Assembly (NCBI RefSeq): GCF_002135415.1 | Contig: NZ_NEGJ01000004.1 | Span: forward strand, 1-64,000 | DNA from: Acinetobacter sp. ANC 3832 | GTDB taxonomy: Bacteria > Pseudomonadota > Gammaproteobacteria > Pseudomonadales > Moraxellaceae | Direction: 5' to 3' | DNA length: 64,000 nt | Shown here: in pieces, positions 29,887 to 39,333 of the stretch | Numbering within the stretch: position 1 is the stretch's first letter | How the letters are laid out: each line of letters opens with the position of its first letter | Notes under the pieces: generated by a model | Database searches by the model: none | Told to the model about the DNA's origin: nothing | The model's input: only the letters and a program-made list of their open reading frames with translations | Made by a program: the position numbers and the translations under genes

Positions 29887-30549
29887 ATGTACCTGTTGCA
29901 GCCGCAACCTGAAATAACAACTTCATCACTTATTAAGTCCCTTCCAAGCTCTAATTCTGCCTTGAATTTAGACCCGATACAACTCACGTCGTGGGTCACT
30001 TTACAAACAGAAGTCCAGCAAGTGGATTGGCTTATCTTACACTTTAATCATTGGTTTTCCCACCTAAATGTGCGACTTGTTCGTGGAGATTTTGAACCCG
30101 AATATTTTCCAGCATCAGAACAAGCACCTGCGAGCATTCAATTCGCCCATGGTTTTTTAAATAGCGCTCTCCATGAGATCAGCCATTGGAGTATTGCAGG
30201 TGATCAACGTCGTTTATTGGCTGATTTAGGCTATTGGTATGCACCAGATGGAAGAAGTGCTGAACAACAAGCGCTATTTGAACAAGTTGAAGTTAAACCC
30301 CAAGCCATTGAATGGTTATATTCCCAAGCCTTAGGTCGTAAATTCCGTGTGTCTTTGGACAATTTAACGGGAGATGGTGGTAATGGCTCAAGCTTTAAAG
30401 ATCATGTTTATGCTCAGGTACATGCTTATTTTAATGCTGAAGCAAAGCTTCCTCGTGATGCAAAACGCTTCATCGATTGCCTCTGTATATGCACCAGAAG
30501 TGGCAAAACATTACAAAGTGATGAGTTTCATAGAGAAATGCTTGATTAA
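29887..30549 (+). CDS. epmC: Elongation factor P hydroxylase-like protein (EpmC/YfcM)
   Basis: The protein has 220 residues, with the EpmC core HGFLNSALHEISHWSIAG (a His/Glu/His set expected to bind iron) and DLGYWYAPDGR. In E. coli EpmC hydroxylates the lysylated Lys of elongation factor P after EpmA and EpmB act; their genes are not in this window. The N-terminal 45 residues are variable. It is transcribed divergently from yceD and lies just before the YciO-like gene. Confidence 0.88.
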   Translation: MYLLQPQPEITTSSLIKSLPSSNSALNLDPIQLTSWVTLQTEVQQVDWLILHFNHWFSHLNVRLVRGDFEPEYFPASEQAPASIQFAHGFLNSALHEISHWSIAGDQRRLLADLGYWYAPDGRSAEQQALFEQVEVKPQAIEWLYSQALGRKFRVSLDNLTGDGGNGSSFKDHVYAQVHAYFNAEAKLPRDAKRFIDCLCICTRSGKTLQSDEFHREMLD

Positions 30550-30633
30550 ATTACATAATTCAACAGAGTCACATTGAAACACTTTATATATTCAAGTGAT
30601 AATAAGCTTAAAAGACATCAGGAGAACAATAAT

Positions 30634-31251
30634 ATGCTTCATTTAAGAATACATCCTGACAACCCGCAGCCACGCCTCATTAGTCAAGCTGTAGAAAGAA
30701 TTCGTGCGGGTGATGTCGTGGTCTACCCGACTGATGCAGCCTATGCGATTGGTTGCCAAATTGGCAATAAAAATGCCATGGAACGAATTAGTCAAATCCG
30801 AGGTTTAGGGGCAAAACACCAATATGCGATTATCTGTGCCGATTTATCTGACATTGCGACCTATGCCAAAGTAGACAATGCAATGTATCGGTTACTCAAA
30901 GCCAACACCCCTGCTGTTACCACGTTTATTTTGCCTGCAACCAGTGAAGTGCCACGCCGCTTAATGCATCCCAAAAAGAAAACCATTGGTTTGCGTGTTC
31001 CAAGTAATGCGGTATGCCAGATGTTACTGCGGGAACTAGGTGAGCCGTTACTCACCAGTACACTGATTTTGCCTGGTCAAAATGAACCTTTAGATGATCC
31101 CTATGATATTGAACAACAACTTGAAAAACGTATTGATGTTTTTATTGACAGTGGTTTGGGTATGTTAAGCACCACCAGTATTGTTGATCTTTCAGGTTTA
31201 AATCCTATAGTTGTACGTCATGGTGTGGGAGATGTAAGCGCTTTTGAATAA
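30634..31251 (+). CDS. YciO/YrdC-family (Sua5-like) protein
   Basis: The protein has 205 residues with the YrdC fold: VVVYPTDAAYAIGC, then IRGLGAKHQYAIIC, and KKTIGLRVPSN. YrdC/TsaC makes threonylcarbamoyl-AMP for tRNA t6A; YciO paralogues share the fold and their role is less clear. The ending STTSIVDLSGLNPIVVRHGVGD matches the YciO type. The ATG at 30634 follows CAGGAG and is preferred to one 20 codons upstream. Confidence 0.85.
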   Translation: MLHLRIHPDNPQPRLISQAVERIRAGDVVVYPTDAAYAIGCQIGNKNAMERISQIRGLGAKHQYAIICADLSDIATYAKVDNAMYRLLKANTPAVTTFILPATSEVPRRLMHPKKKTIGLRVPSNAVCQMLLRELGEPLLTSTLILPGQNEPLDDPYDIEQQLEKRIDVFIDSGLGMLSTTSIVDLSGLNPIVVRHGVGDVSAFE

Positions 31252-31304
31252 GCGCTTACATTGAATGATCGATATAATGAATTTTTAATTACGTAAATCT
31301 TAAA

Positions 31305-32084
31305 TTAGGTTGCATCTTTTTTCTGGTCAGCATTTTCAGGATCATTTCGACCAATAATCGGATACAACTTCATAAACTCTTCTAAACGTATTTTTTGTTG
31401 ACGCTCTATATTAAAGTTATCTTGTTTTAACCAATCCGTAAAAGCTTGCTGTAACTTAATCCACTCTTCATCGAGTATCGAAAAACAAGCAGTATTACGA
31501 TTATGACCTTTTACAATTCGATCTTGACGCAACGTGCCTTCATACAAAAAGCCCAAACGGACAGCGGCATTAACCGATGCTTCGTTCAAATCATCACAGC
31601 GCCATTCGACTTTTCGAAAATTTTGTTCAAAACATTCCTGCAACAACAAATAAACGGCTTCAGTCGCTGCTGTAGTTTGTTTCATTTGGTCTGAAAAATA
31701 AATATTACCAATCTCAGCAACACGATCATCTTGACGGATATTTAAAAGTGCAATCCATCCTAAAAACTGATGTCCGACTTGAATGAGATAATGTTGTGCA
31801 TGATAAAAACCAAAATTAGACTTTAGCGCTGTTTCGAGTTGAACTTGAAAAGCAAATTCTGGATAGGGCAAATAAGTCCATGCCCCCTTATTGCTTTCTC
31901 TTTCTACCGTGCGCCAAATGCTTCGAAAACTGTTCGATTCAGGCTCTATGTCTTGTATTGGGATTAATTTAACCCATCGCCCATTTAATTGCTGTGGATT
32001 CAAATCTTCAAAGTCAGAAGTATCTACTTCAACCCCAGTATTTTGATCCAATGTATTTATTTGTGTTTTTTGATAATCAAACAT
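31305..32084 (-). CDS. GNAT-family acetyltransferase (RimJ/RimL-like)
   Basis: The protein has 259 residues with a GNAT domain over about residues 36-215. The pattern is that of RimJ/RimL-type N-acetyltransferases: VEWRCDDLNEASVNAAVRLGFLYEGTLRQD is the typical C-terminal core, and IGNIYFSDQMKQTTAATEAVYLLL the acetyl-CoA strand-helix. The last 50 residues are an unassigned charged tail. The substrate is unknown. It is a lone gene between two plus-strand genes. Confidence 0.85.
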   Translation of the reverse strand: MFDYQKTQINTLDQNTGVEVDTSDFEDLNPQQLNGRWVKLIPIQDIEPESNSFRSIWRTVERESNKGAWTYLPYPEFAFQVQLETALKSNFGFYHAQHYLIQVGHQFLGWIALLNIRQDDRVAEIGNIYFSDQMKQTTAATEAVYLLLQECFEQNFRKVEWRCDDLNEASVNAAVRLGFLYEGTLRQDRIVKGHNRNTACFSILDEEWIKLQQAFTDWLKQDNFNIERQQKIRLEEFMKLYPIIGRNDPENADQKKDAT

Positions 32085-32388
32085 CTTTTTTCTTAAATAA
32101 TTTGATGAATATCACAATTTTGCAGATTTTTAAGATTATTGCTAGTGTTATTGCAAAAATATTAACAAAATGATGAATAAGTATCACCAAAATAAATATT
32201 CCCTATTTATTTTCAGGTTTTTTATCGTTTTCTCCGTTTTAGCAATTTATTCAATTTCATTTTTCCTTTAGAATAGGCAAACTTTCTACACGCTTTTCGA
32301 CCATCACTTTCCCTTCTATACAATTTCGACAAGTGATCTCCGAATCGCCCTAACATGCTTTTGAAAATTCGCGTGGCTAATAACGGTA
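32085..32388. other. 304-base intergenic region with AT-rich hairpin
   Basis: No gene is seen. A perfect 10-base inverted repeat AAAATAAATA/TATTTATTTT (32189-32213, 5-base loop) stands in the middle, with too little GC for a convincing terminator. Promoters for the GNAT gene and for scpA should lie on either side. Confidence 0.6.
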
Positions 32389-33180
32389 ATGACCCAACCT
32401 ATCCAAGACGTTATGGAACAGATTCCACACATCCGTGTTTTAGATGAGTGGCAAGATTCAATTCCAGAGGATTTATATATACCTCCTGCTGCTTTCGAAA
32501 TTCTGCTAGAACATTTCGAAGGACCACTCGACTTTTTAATTTATTTGATTCAAAAAAATGGTTTTGACTTATTACAAGTTGATATCGCACCGATTGCATC
32601 ACAATATTTGTCTTATATGGACAGTATGAAGTCTTTGAATATTGAGCTAACTGCTGACTATATGGTGATGGCGGCATTATTGGCAGATTTAAAATCTCGA
32701 TTATTATTGCCAAAACCTAAAACCATCCATATTGAAAAAGATCCGAAACAAGAACTGATTGATCGTTTAGAAACCTATTTACGTGTTAAAAAAGCCGCAG
32801 AGCATTTAGGTCAAATGCCTGTATTAGATCGTGATACATTTGCGACCAATGTCAGTTTGGGTCAAGTTGCAACAGTGTATGATGGCTATGAAGCTGAAAT
32901 ACTACGTGATGCTTTATACTGTATTTTTAACAGACCAGAACCTGTTACCCATAAAATTGAACAAGAGCCTGTGCTTCTAGAAGAACGTATTGCTTATATT
33001 CAATATATGCTCAACTCAGGTAAGGTCTTAAGTTTTGAAGATTTACTAAAACCAAGTCAAGGTCGTATGGGTATGGTTGTAACCTTTATGGCTGTTTTAG
33101 AACTGACTCGTCAACAAAAAATTAATATTCTTTCAACTGGAATTGAAGCACCTTTGATGATTCAAGGAATGCAATCATGA
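32389..33180 (+). CDS. scpA: Segregation and condensation protein A
   Basis: ScpA is the kleisin that bridges Smc heads. The protein has 263 residues with the family motif FEGPLDFLIYLIQKNGFDLLQVDI near residue 45 and a winged-helix C-terminus. The ATG at 32389 is used; a second ATG eight codons on is also possible. The stop overlaps scpB by four bases. Smc itself is encoded at 47862-51314. Confidence 0.94.
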   Translation: MTQPIQDVMEQIPHIRVLDEWQDSIPEDLYIPPAAFEILLEHFEGPLDFLIYLIQKNGFDLLQVDIAPIASQYLSYMDSMKSLNIELTADYMVMAALLADLKSRLLLPKPKTIHIEKDPKQELIDRLETYLRVKKAAEHLGQMPVLDRDTFATNVSLGQVATVYDGYEAEILRDALYCIFNRPEPVTHKIEQEPVLLEERIAYIQYMLNSGKVLSFEDLLKPSQGRMGMVVTFMAVLELTRQQKINILSTGIEAPLMIQGMQS

Positions 33181-33767
33181 CCATTGATCAGAGTAATAGT
33201 TTTAATATTGATGAGCTACACCATGAAGTCTTGATGCAACTTGAAGCGATTATTTTCGCAAGTGATGCACCTGTTTCCATTGCACGACTGAAAGAAGCAT
33301 TTCAAGACCAATATTCTAAACAGCAATTACGCCAATATTTACAACAGTTATCAGTTTTACAACATGGTCGTTCAATTGAGTTGATTGAAACAGCTCAAGG
33401 ATATCGTTTTCAAGTTCGTGCAAAATATCGAAATTTTATTGCACAAGTGTATCCTGAACGCCCAACCAAATTATCACCATCATTGCTCGAAACAGTAGCA
33501 GTGGTTGCTTACCATCAGCCCGTAACCCGTGCTGATATTGAGCAAATTCGTGGAGTGACAAATAACAGCCAAATACTAAGGACGTTATTTGAATGGAACT
33601 GGATTAAAGAGTCTGGATTCCGAGAACTTCCGGGAAGACCTGCGTTGTTAGTTACAACGCCACAATTTTTAAATGCTTTTGGTCTCGTTTCATTGGGTCA
33701 ATTGCCTCCCCTTCAGGATGCCAAGGAAGCTTTTATGGCCTTGGATGCGCAAGCTCCAAAATCATAA
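33177..33767 (+). CDS. scpB: Segregation and condensation protein B
   Basis: ScpB dimerises and binds ScpA in the Smc complex. It has 196 residues with two winged-helix domains; LSPSLLETVAVVAYHQPVTRADIEQIRGV is the diagnostic segment near residue 100, and GRPALLVTTPQFLNAFGL follows. It overlaps scpA by ATGA and precedes rluB by 41 bases. Confidence 0.95.
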   Translation: MTIDQSNSFNIDELHHEVLMQLEAIIFASDAPVSIARLKEAFQDQYSKQQLRQYLQQLSVLQHGRSIELIETAQGYRFQVRAKYRNFIAQVYPERPTKLSPSLLETVAVVAYHQPVTRADIEQIRGVTNNSQILRTLFEWNWIKESGFRELPGRPALLVTTPQFLNAFGLVSLGQLPPLQDAKEAFMALDAQAPKS

Positions 33768-33808
33768 ATAGGTGCACTGTTGATTATTATCTCTAAGGTT
33801 ATGTTGTC

Positions 33809-34984
33809 ATGAGTGAAAAATTGCAAAAGGTACTCGCACGAGTAGGACTAGGCTCTCGCCGTTATATGGAGGAAGTCATTGCTGCTGGTCGCGTGAGTGT
33901 CAACGGTCAAGTTGCTCAAGTGGGTGAACGCATTGAACCAACTGATGAGCTTCGCATCGATGGTCGTAAAGTTCAATTCCAAATTGAAGACGAAATTCGT
34001 CGCCGTGTTTTAATTTATTACAAACCAGAAGGCGAAATTTGTTCACGCAATGATCCAGAATCACGCCCAACGGTATTTGAGCATTTACCAACAATTCCAG
34101 GTGATCGTTGGGTGATGGTTGGTCGTTTAGACATCAACTCGACTGGGCTTTTATTGTTCACAAATGATGGCGAATTGGCCAATCGTTTGATGCACCCATC
34201 GAATGAAATCGAACGCGAATACGCAGTTCGTGTGATGGGTGAAGTTACACCCCAAATTAAGAACACCATGATGAAAGGTGTTGTTCTTGATGATGGTCCT
34301 GCGAAATTTGAATCCTTCTCTGAAATTGGTGGTGAAGGGATCAATCGTTGGTACCAAGTTGTTGTAAAAGAAGGACGTAACCGCGAGGTTCGTCGTATCT
34401 TTGAATCTCAAGGCTTAAAAGTAAGTCGCCTATTACGTACCCGTTACGGTACTGTAATTCTCCCACGTGAACTACGTACAGGTCGTTGGATGGAACTAGA
34501 TAAAAATGATATCGACAACTTAACCAAAGCTGTCGAACTTAAACCACGTCAAGGGACTGGTTTATATGGTATGGCAAAACGCCGTACTGAACGTATGCAA
34601 GAGAAACCATTAAATGCACGTCGTGGTGGCTTCTTACGTCAACAACGTCGTGATACTGATGGTGAAAATGCATCTCCAGAAGCACCACGTCGTGACCATC
34701 GTCAAGCAAGCCCTGAAGCAGGTCGTACGGAAAATCGCTATCCTCGCGTTAACCGTACAGAACAGCAAGGTGAAAACCGTTTTAATAACCGTACTGATCG
34801 CCCAGAACAACGTGGTGAAAATCGCTCGAACAACAACCGTGGTACTGAACGTACAGGTAGTAGTTTTAGCAATGATCGCAACGGCGACCGTAATGGCAAC
34901 ACCATGGATAATCCAAACCGTAATGAAAATAAGTTTGCTCAACGCAAACCTTTTGGCATTAACAAAGGTTTTAAAAAGTTTTAA
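33809..34984 (+). CDS. rluB: 23S rRNA pseudouridine synthase RluB with long polar tail
   Basis: RluB converts U2605 (E. coli numbering) of 23S rRNA to pseudouridine. An S4 RNA-binding domain (about residues 1-60, KVLARVGLGSRRYMEEVIAAG) precedes the RsuA-type catalytic domain with Asp in GRLDINSTGLLLFTNDG near residue 111. The core ends near residue 245. The last about 145 residues are low-complexity, rich in Arg, Asn, Glu and Gly (NRTEQQGENRFNNRTDRPEQ-like units), as in many RluB proteins, and probably disordered and RNA-binding. Linked to scpAB as in many gammaproteobacteria. Confidence 0.95.
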   Translation: MSEKLQKVLARVGLGSRRYMEEVIAAGRVSVNGQVAQVGERIEPTDELRIDGRKVQFQIEDEIRRRVLIYYKPEGEICSRNDPESRPTVFEHLPTIPGDRWVMVGRLDINSTGLLLFTNDGELANRLMHPSNEIEREYAVRVMGEVTPQIKNTMMKGVVLDDGPAKFESFSEIGGEGINRWYQVVVKEGRNREVRRIFESQGLKVSRLLRTRYGTVILPRELRTGRWMELDKNDIDNLTKAVELKPRQGTGLYGMAKRRTERMQEKPLNARRGGFLRQQRRDTDGENASPEAPRRDHRQASPEAGRTENRYPRVNRTEQQGENRFNNRTDRPEQRGENRSNNNRGTERTGSSFSNDRNGDRNGNTMDNPNRNENKFAQRKPFGINKGFKKF

Positions 34985-35002
34985 TCTTTAAAGCTTGATT
35001 CC

Positions 35003-35033
35003 AAAAGCCACTATTTCTATAGTGGCTTTTTAT
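35003..35033 (+). terminator. rluB terminator
   Basis: AAAAGCCACTA and TAGTGGCTTTT form a perfect stem around a 6-base loop followed by T, about 20 bases after the rluB stop. Confidence 0.88.
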
Positions 35034-35060
35034 TGCCAATCTCAATGTATAATTAAAACA

Positions 35061-35507
35061 ATGAAAAAATATATTCCTACAACTCTTATTTTATTAATGA
35101 TTTGGCTGACTGCCAGTGCATTCATTGCCTATCAAGGGCAATTTATTTCAAGCTATCTCAAATCTAGAGGAATGTTGCAAGAAGAATATGCTTACCCTCT
35201 TGATGGTGTACTTTTCTGCATTACTGCCTATGCAATTGTTATATTAAATTATGCTTTTTTGCTTCTCTCACCTTTTAGTATTCGCCATCCTTTCATTAGT
35301 TTCTTATTGTTTAGCATTATTCCAGTTTCATTCACCTGTATTTCATTTCTTGGCGCAATGCATGCATCAAGTTATTGGGATGCTTTAATCATCGTTATGT
35401 TATTCACTTTTTTTCTACACTTTCTGTTACTACCTTTTCTGCTACCTCTGCACCGTAAATATATCTATCTACGTCGTGAAACAAATAGATCATCACGACA
35501 GTATTAG
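35061..35507 (+). CDS. Hypothetical four-helix membrane protein
   Basis: This 148-residue protein is not recognised. Four hydrophobic segments are visible: about residues 5-23, 49-70, 77-97 and 104-128. It ends with a basic cytoplasmic tail (HRKYIYLRRETNRSSRQY). The ATG at 35061 (MKKYIPTT) gives a typical positively charged N-terminus, while a longer frame from 34995 starts inside the rluB terminator. The ribosome site is weak (AATTAAAAC). Confidence 0.7.
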   Translation: MKKYIPTTLILLMIWLTASAFIAYQGQFISSYLKSRGMLQEEYAYPLDGVLFCITAYAIVILNYAFLLLSPFSIRHPFISFLLFSIIPVSFTCISFLGAMHASSYWDALIIVMLFTFFLHFLLLPFLLPLHRKYIYLRRETNRSSRQY

Positions 35508-35537
35508 ATTTTGAGCTTTGCTATTGATACTGATAGC

Positions 35538-36439
35538 CTATATTATTTCAATATTTTTCTTTACGGTGTCTGTCGCCTGAATTGGATGCACCATAAAGAC
35601 ATAAGAATCTGAATCCATATCTAGATATCCAATTTTTAAACCATGTGAATGTAAAGCGGTATCATAAGTCGTAAAAACCTCATCATCAGATACTATCGCA
35701 TTTTCACCAAACTGCATCGCATTGGGTAGTTCAATGTCCAATTGCCAATTGTCTTTTAATATCTTACTGAGATGCCACTCTAAATCAGAAGCTTCCTGTT
35801 TCCAGTCCATTGACACAAACAGGCGAATATTTTCTTTGAATAAATCATCCCTCAATTGTCCAATAGTGCTAAAGAAATCATCATCTTCCTGTTTTAACTG
35901 CTCAATCTGAGCAAGTGCAATGTTTTTACGCGGATGATTTTTCAAACAAATTTCAGCCAATTCACGATAAGCCTATTTTTGTTCCTCATTCAAATCAGAT
36001 GATTCTTTATCGTCTTGAGCCGTCTGAATGGGTGTAGGTATTGGTCTATCTTTAAATTGCTGTATGACTTTTTCTTTTAATTGGGTAAATTAATCTCCAA
36101 TTTTTTGAATCACTTTCGAATCTGTCACAGCATGATGTAAATCAGGAATTTGAAACCATTTTACGCCCATACCTGCATCACATTGCCGTAATTCTAATTG
36201 CTGTCCAATTTTGGCAATAAAATAAAATTCACTTGGAAAATTAGCATCATCCACATCATAGAAAATAATGGCTATTGGTAAATAAAAACTACCTTCAGTC
36301 GTGTTATACGGAATGCTATCTTTGGACAATTGCGCATATTTAAATACAGTCTTAGCCTGTTCAAATATTTTTAAGCAGCCCTATCTTGAGCAGACTGATC
36401 AAATTCAAACAAATATGCATCCCTATATGCAAAGAAAAT
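35538..36439 (-). pseudogene. Decayed gene, DUF6630-like C-terminus, with frameshift and two in-frame stops
   Basis: A single reading frame runs from about 36380 to 35538 and is interrupted by TAA at 36090-36092 and TAG at 35973-35975. Coding character continues across both stops (VIQKIGD-stop-FTQLKEKVIQQF and NEEQK-stop-AYRELAEICLK). Upstream, FEFDQSAQDRAA is in another frame and joins KIFEQAKTVFKYAQLSKDS through a one-base shift near 36372-36376. The original start is lost or lies at or beyond 36439. The C-terminal part (FVSMDWKQEASDLEWHL, then YLDMDSDSYVFMVHP) resembles DUF6630-type proteins; this label is from memory and moderate. Neither fragment has a convincing start of its own (both would need TTG). 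Confidence 0.75.
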
Positions 36440-36544
36440 TTAAAAATTCTATGTTTATTAAGACATTGCTAAAGTACTACCCACAAATTTTTATTTATAA
36501 CAAACTCATGGCATGGCAATATTTTCGCGATTTGAATCAAGTTT
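36440..36544. other. Unassigned 105-base stretch
   Basis: Between the decayed gene and bioD. Short open stretches on both strands look weakly protein-like, but each is broken by stops or runs antisense into bioD. It may hold more of the decayed gene's 5' end. Confidence 0.4.
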
Positions 36545-37189
36545 TCATGACATTACAGGAATATCCATCCACAATGCGTTTGGAAAATGTTTCGCCAGAT
36601 ATGCTTGAAGATATTCAGAGGTATCTTTCGAAATCAACACATCCTGAGATTCATCATTTAAGTTATAAGCCAAAGCATAGAGTTCTAAACCACGGTTTTT
36701 CAATGCTTCCAAACTGAGCAAAGTATGGTTAATACTACCCAAACGCCCTGAACTGACTAAAATTACAGGATATTTTTTCTCTATTAAATAGTCAATCGTA
36801 AGTAACTCTGTGGTTAAAGGCACCATTAAACCACCTGCACCCTCTAATAATACAACCTCATATTTTTCAGTTAATTGTTGAGTGGCTTTGGCTATTTTAT
36901 CAAAATCAATTTCACGACCATCAATTTGAGTGGCTAAATGTGGTGATGCAGGATAAGTAAAAATTTCAGGCATGGTCAGCTTTGTTTCATCTTCTGGGAA
37001 CCATCCCATACCCATAATTTCACGGTGCTGTTCAATATCTTCTGAAATATCTGTATTGCCTGTTTGGATCAATTTCTGCGTGATGGTTTTTTTGCCTTGC
37101 TCATTCCACAACTTTGCCAAATAACCAGTTGTGTAGGTTTTGCCAATGCCTGTATCAATGCCACTAATAAAATAGACAGGTGCGCTCAT
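36545..37189 (-). CDS. bioD: Dethiobiotin synthetase
   Basis: BioD closes the ureido ring of dethiobiotin from DAPA, CO2 and ATP. The protein has 214 residues with the P-loop [10 protein letters not shown] at about residue 8 (usual form GTDTxxGKT) and [12 protein letters not shown] near residue 107. The ATG at 37189 ([10 protein letters not shown]) follows GGAGAAAG and overlaps the bioC stop as ATGA; a longer frame from 37210 is less likely. Last gene of the bio cluster. Confidence 0.95.
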   Translation of the reverse strand: MSAPVYFISGIDTGIGKTYTTGYLAKLWNEQGKKTITQKLIQTGNTDISEDIEQHREIMGMGWFPEDETKLTMPEIFTYPASPHLATQIDGREIDFDKIAKATQQLTEKYEVVLLEGAGGLMVPLTTELLTIDYLIEKKYPVILVSSGRLGSINHTLLSLEALKNRGLELYALAYNLNDESQDVLISKDTSEYLQAYLAKHFPNALWMDIPVMS

Positions 37190-38013
37190 GGCTTTCTCCG
37201 TGCAATACAATAAATAGGATGATATGTCAGGGAGTAAGTTATTTGCCCACGTTCATCACGATTTGAAAATTGTTGATAATCTGAATAGAACTGCTGTAAC
37301 GATTGTTTTGTCCAACGATGTTGAGTGGCTGTAGCCGTCACACCCGTAGCTTTCAGATGCTGTAAAACTTGTTTGGGATGATCAAAGCTTAGAGTTTCTA
37401 TGCTTTCTGAAAGATGTAGAACATCGAAACCCTGTGCTTCTAATTTTTCACGAATCGATTCAAGATCAAGATAATCTAAACCCTGTCCTGTTAATGCTTT
37501 AACTTCTTTAAAATTTTGCTGCCCAAAAGTTGAAAAACATAACCATCCGTTTGAATTTAATGCGTCTGACGATTTTTTTAAAATTGCGTCTAAATCGACC
37601 ATCCATTGCAATGCAGAACTTGAAGCAATCACATCTAAATTTTGTGGAAAGTTCAATTGTTCAATATCACCAATCAACCATTCTAATTTTTTTTGATCTA
37701 AATAGATTTTCTGATCAAGGAAATGTTGCTGAACTTCAGGATATAGATCATTTAAAATCAGGTTTTTAATCTTAAAGTTTTGTAAAAGTAGTTGCGTTAA
37801 ATTACCTGAACCACAACCTATTTCAAAACCACGTTCAAAAGTAGTTTGCTCTAAATCTGCTTGTTCAAAATCTGTTTGTTCAAGATAATTTTGCATCAAT
37901 GCGATTAAATGCTGACAAATTTTCTTTTGTACAATCGCCTGTTCTGCATAACTCTGCCCTGCTTTGGCAAAGCGTTGTGCAACTTGCACTTTATCTATAT
38001 TCAAATTTTTCAC
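37186..38013 (-). CDS. bioC: Malonyl-ACP O-methyltransferase
   Basis: BioC methylates malonyl-ACP so that the fatty acid cycle can build a pimeloyl methyl ester. The protein has 275 residues with the SAM motif [15 protein letters not shown] near residue 63 and SSSALQWM later, as in E. coli BioC. Between residues about 44 and 58 a three-copy 15-base tandem repeat encodes (L/F)EQ(T/A)(D/T) units just before the SAM motif, an insertion not usual in the family. The stop overlaps bioD. Confidence 0.93.
   Translation of the reverse strand: MKNLNIDKVQVAQRFAKAGQSYAEQAIVQKKICQHLIALMQNYLEQTDFEQADLEQTTFERGFEIGCGSGNLTQLLLQNFKIKNLILNDLYPEVQQHFLDQKIYLDQKKLEWLIGDIEQLNFPQNLDVIASSSALQWMVDLDAILKKSSDALNSNGWLCFSTFGQQNFKEVKALTGQGLDYLDLESIREKLEAQGFDVLHLSESIETLSFDHPKQVLQHLKATGVTATATQHRWTKQSLQQFYSDYQQFSNRDERGQITYSLTYHPIYCIARRKP
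37839..37883 (-). repeat. 15-bp tandem repeat, three copies, inside bioC
   Basis: Three adjacent 15-base units read on the minus strand: TTGAACAAACAGATT, TTGAACAAGCAGATT and a diverged TAGAGCAAACTACTT. The first two differ by one base. They keep the frame and encode LEQTD-like or FEQAD-like pentapeptides. Confidence 0.9.
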
Positions 38014-38085
38014 GCTATATTTATCATCGCAACATTCTTACAAGCACTCAACTTTATGACCACCCTACCTTATAATCATTCAAAC

Positions 38086-39333
38086 TTACAACAACGCAAC
38101 CAACTGATCTAAATCAGTTTGATTAACCCGTGAAGTGAGACAAATACGCAAACGTGAGCCATACTGCGGCACAGTCGGTGGGCGTACAGGCATGATATAA
38201 AAACCTGCCTCTTGCAAAAATTTGGCTTTCTCTACGGTTTTTTGCGATTCACCCATAATAATAGGCACAATATGCGATGTGGATGGGCAATCAAAACCTT
38301 TAGCCAATACAGCCTGCTGTAAATTTTGACTAATTATTTGTAAATGCTGACGTTGTTGATTGAGCCCTAAAACTTTTTGAAAGATAAAATTTGTCCAAGC
38401 CATGCAGATTGGCGGTTGCGCTGTACTAAAAATTAATGGGCGCATCGAATTAATTAAATAATCACGGATGATGGCATGGCAAATCAAATAACCACCCACC
38501 GATGCTAATGCTTTACCAAAAGTACCCACCAATAAATCAATCTCATCCATCACGCCATATTGTTCAGCACAACCTAAACCTTGCTCACCCCGTACACCAA
38601 TCGCATGGGCTTCATCGACATATAACATCACTTTAGAAAATTGCTGTTTAATTCGTACCAATTCAGCTAAATCAGTTTCATCACCATCCATACTAAAAAT
38701 GGATTCAGTCACTACAATAATGCGATCAAAGTTTTCATCCACATGATATTTCTGTAAAAGTTGACTAAGATGGTTGAGATCATTATGACGATAACGCACA
38801 TATTTCGCAGTCGATAAACGAATACCGTCAATCATACTTGCATGGACTAATTTATCGGCAAGAATTAAGGTTTTTGCATCACTCAGCGCAGGTAAAATAC
38901 CAATATTCATGTGATAACCACTGTTAAACAGCAGTGCTGAACGCCCGTGAAAAGCTTGGCTTAAACTCGTTTCAAACTGCTCATATTCAGGAAAATTTCC
39001 TGTCAGTAAACGTGAGGATGATGAACTCATGATGCGTAAATCATTCGGGGTTTCATCAAAGAATTGTTCACGTAAACTCAAGTCAGAAGCCAAACCTAAA
39101 TAATCATTTGAACTGAGATTCAACATCTTGTGGCTATTGATTTGCCTATTTGTTCGATCATAAAGTTGAATGCTCGAACCTTGTTGTGTATTGGCAGTAA
39201 ATTGTCTTAAATTACCTTGCTGTTTTAACTGTTCTAATTGTTCGGCATAGCGATTGAGATGTTGATCGTTCTGTTTTGAATGTTGATCATTTTGCTTAGA
39301 ATCTTGATTGTAAGCTTGTTCAAATTGGCTCAT
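38086..39333 (-). CDS. bioF: 8-amino-7-oxononanoate synthase
   Basis: BioF condenses pimeloyl-ACP and alanine in a PLP-dependent reaction. The protein has 415 residues; the PLP lysine is in [13 protein letters not shown] near residue 273, with [12 protein letters not shown] and DEAHAIGV as family marks. The N-terminus is about 25 residues longer than usual and contains a duplicated SKQNDQH heptapeptide. A four-base overlap with bioA and a 72-base gap to bioC suggest one operon. Confidence 0.95.
   Translation of the reverse strand: MSQFEQAYNQDSKQNDQHSKQNDQHLNRYAEQLEQLKQQGNLRQFTANTQQGSSIQLYDRTNRQINSHKMLNLSSNDYLGLASDLSLREQFFDETPNDLRIMSSSSSRLLTGNFPEYEQFETSLSQAFHGRSALLFNSGYHMNIGILPALSDAKTLILADKLVHASMIDGIRLSTAKYVRYRHNDLNHLSQLLQKYHVDENFDRIIVVTESIFSMDGDETDLAELVRIKQQFSKVMLYVDEAHAIGVRGEQGLGCAEQYGVMDEIDLLVGTFGKALASVGGYLICHAIIRDYLINSMRPLIFSTAQPPICMAWTNFIFQKVLGLNQQRQHLQIISQNLQQAVLAKGFDCPSTSHIVPIIMGESQKTVEKAKFLQEAGFYIMPVRPPTVPQYGSRLRICLTSRVNQTDLDQLVALL
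39259..39300 (-). repeat. 21-bp tandem duplication inside bioF
   Basis: Two adjacent 21-base units encode SKQNDQH twice. Four bases differ between them, and all four differences are synonymous. Confidence 0.9.

Noticed and set aside
35538..36329. Two separate small genes (140 and 79 residues)
   Set aside because: Both would need TTG starts, they share one frame with coding-like sequence across the intervening stops, and the frame continues upstream of each start.
36301..36717. 138-residue plus-strand frame over the decayed gene and bioD
   Set aside because: About half of it is antisense to well-supported bioD and the other part overlaps the decayed gene; no family pattern seen.
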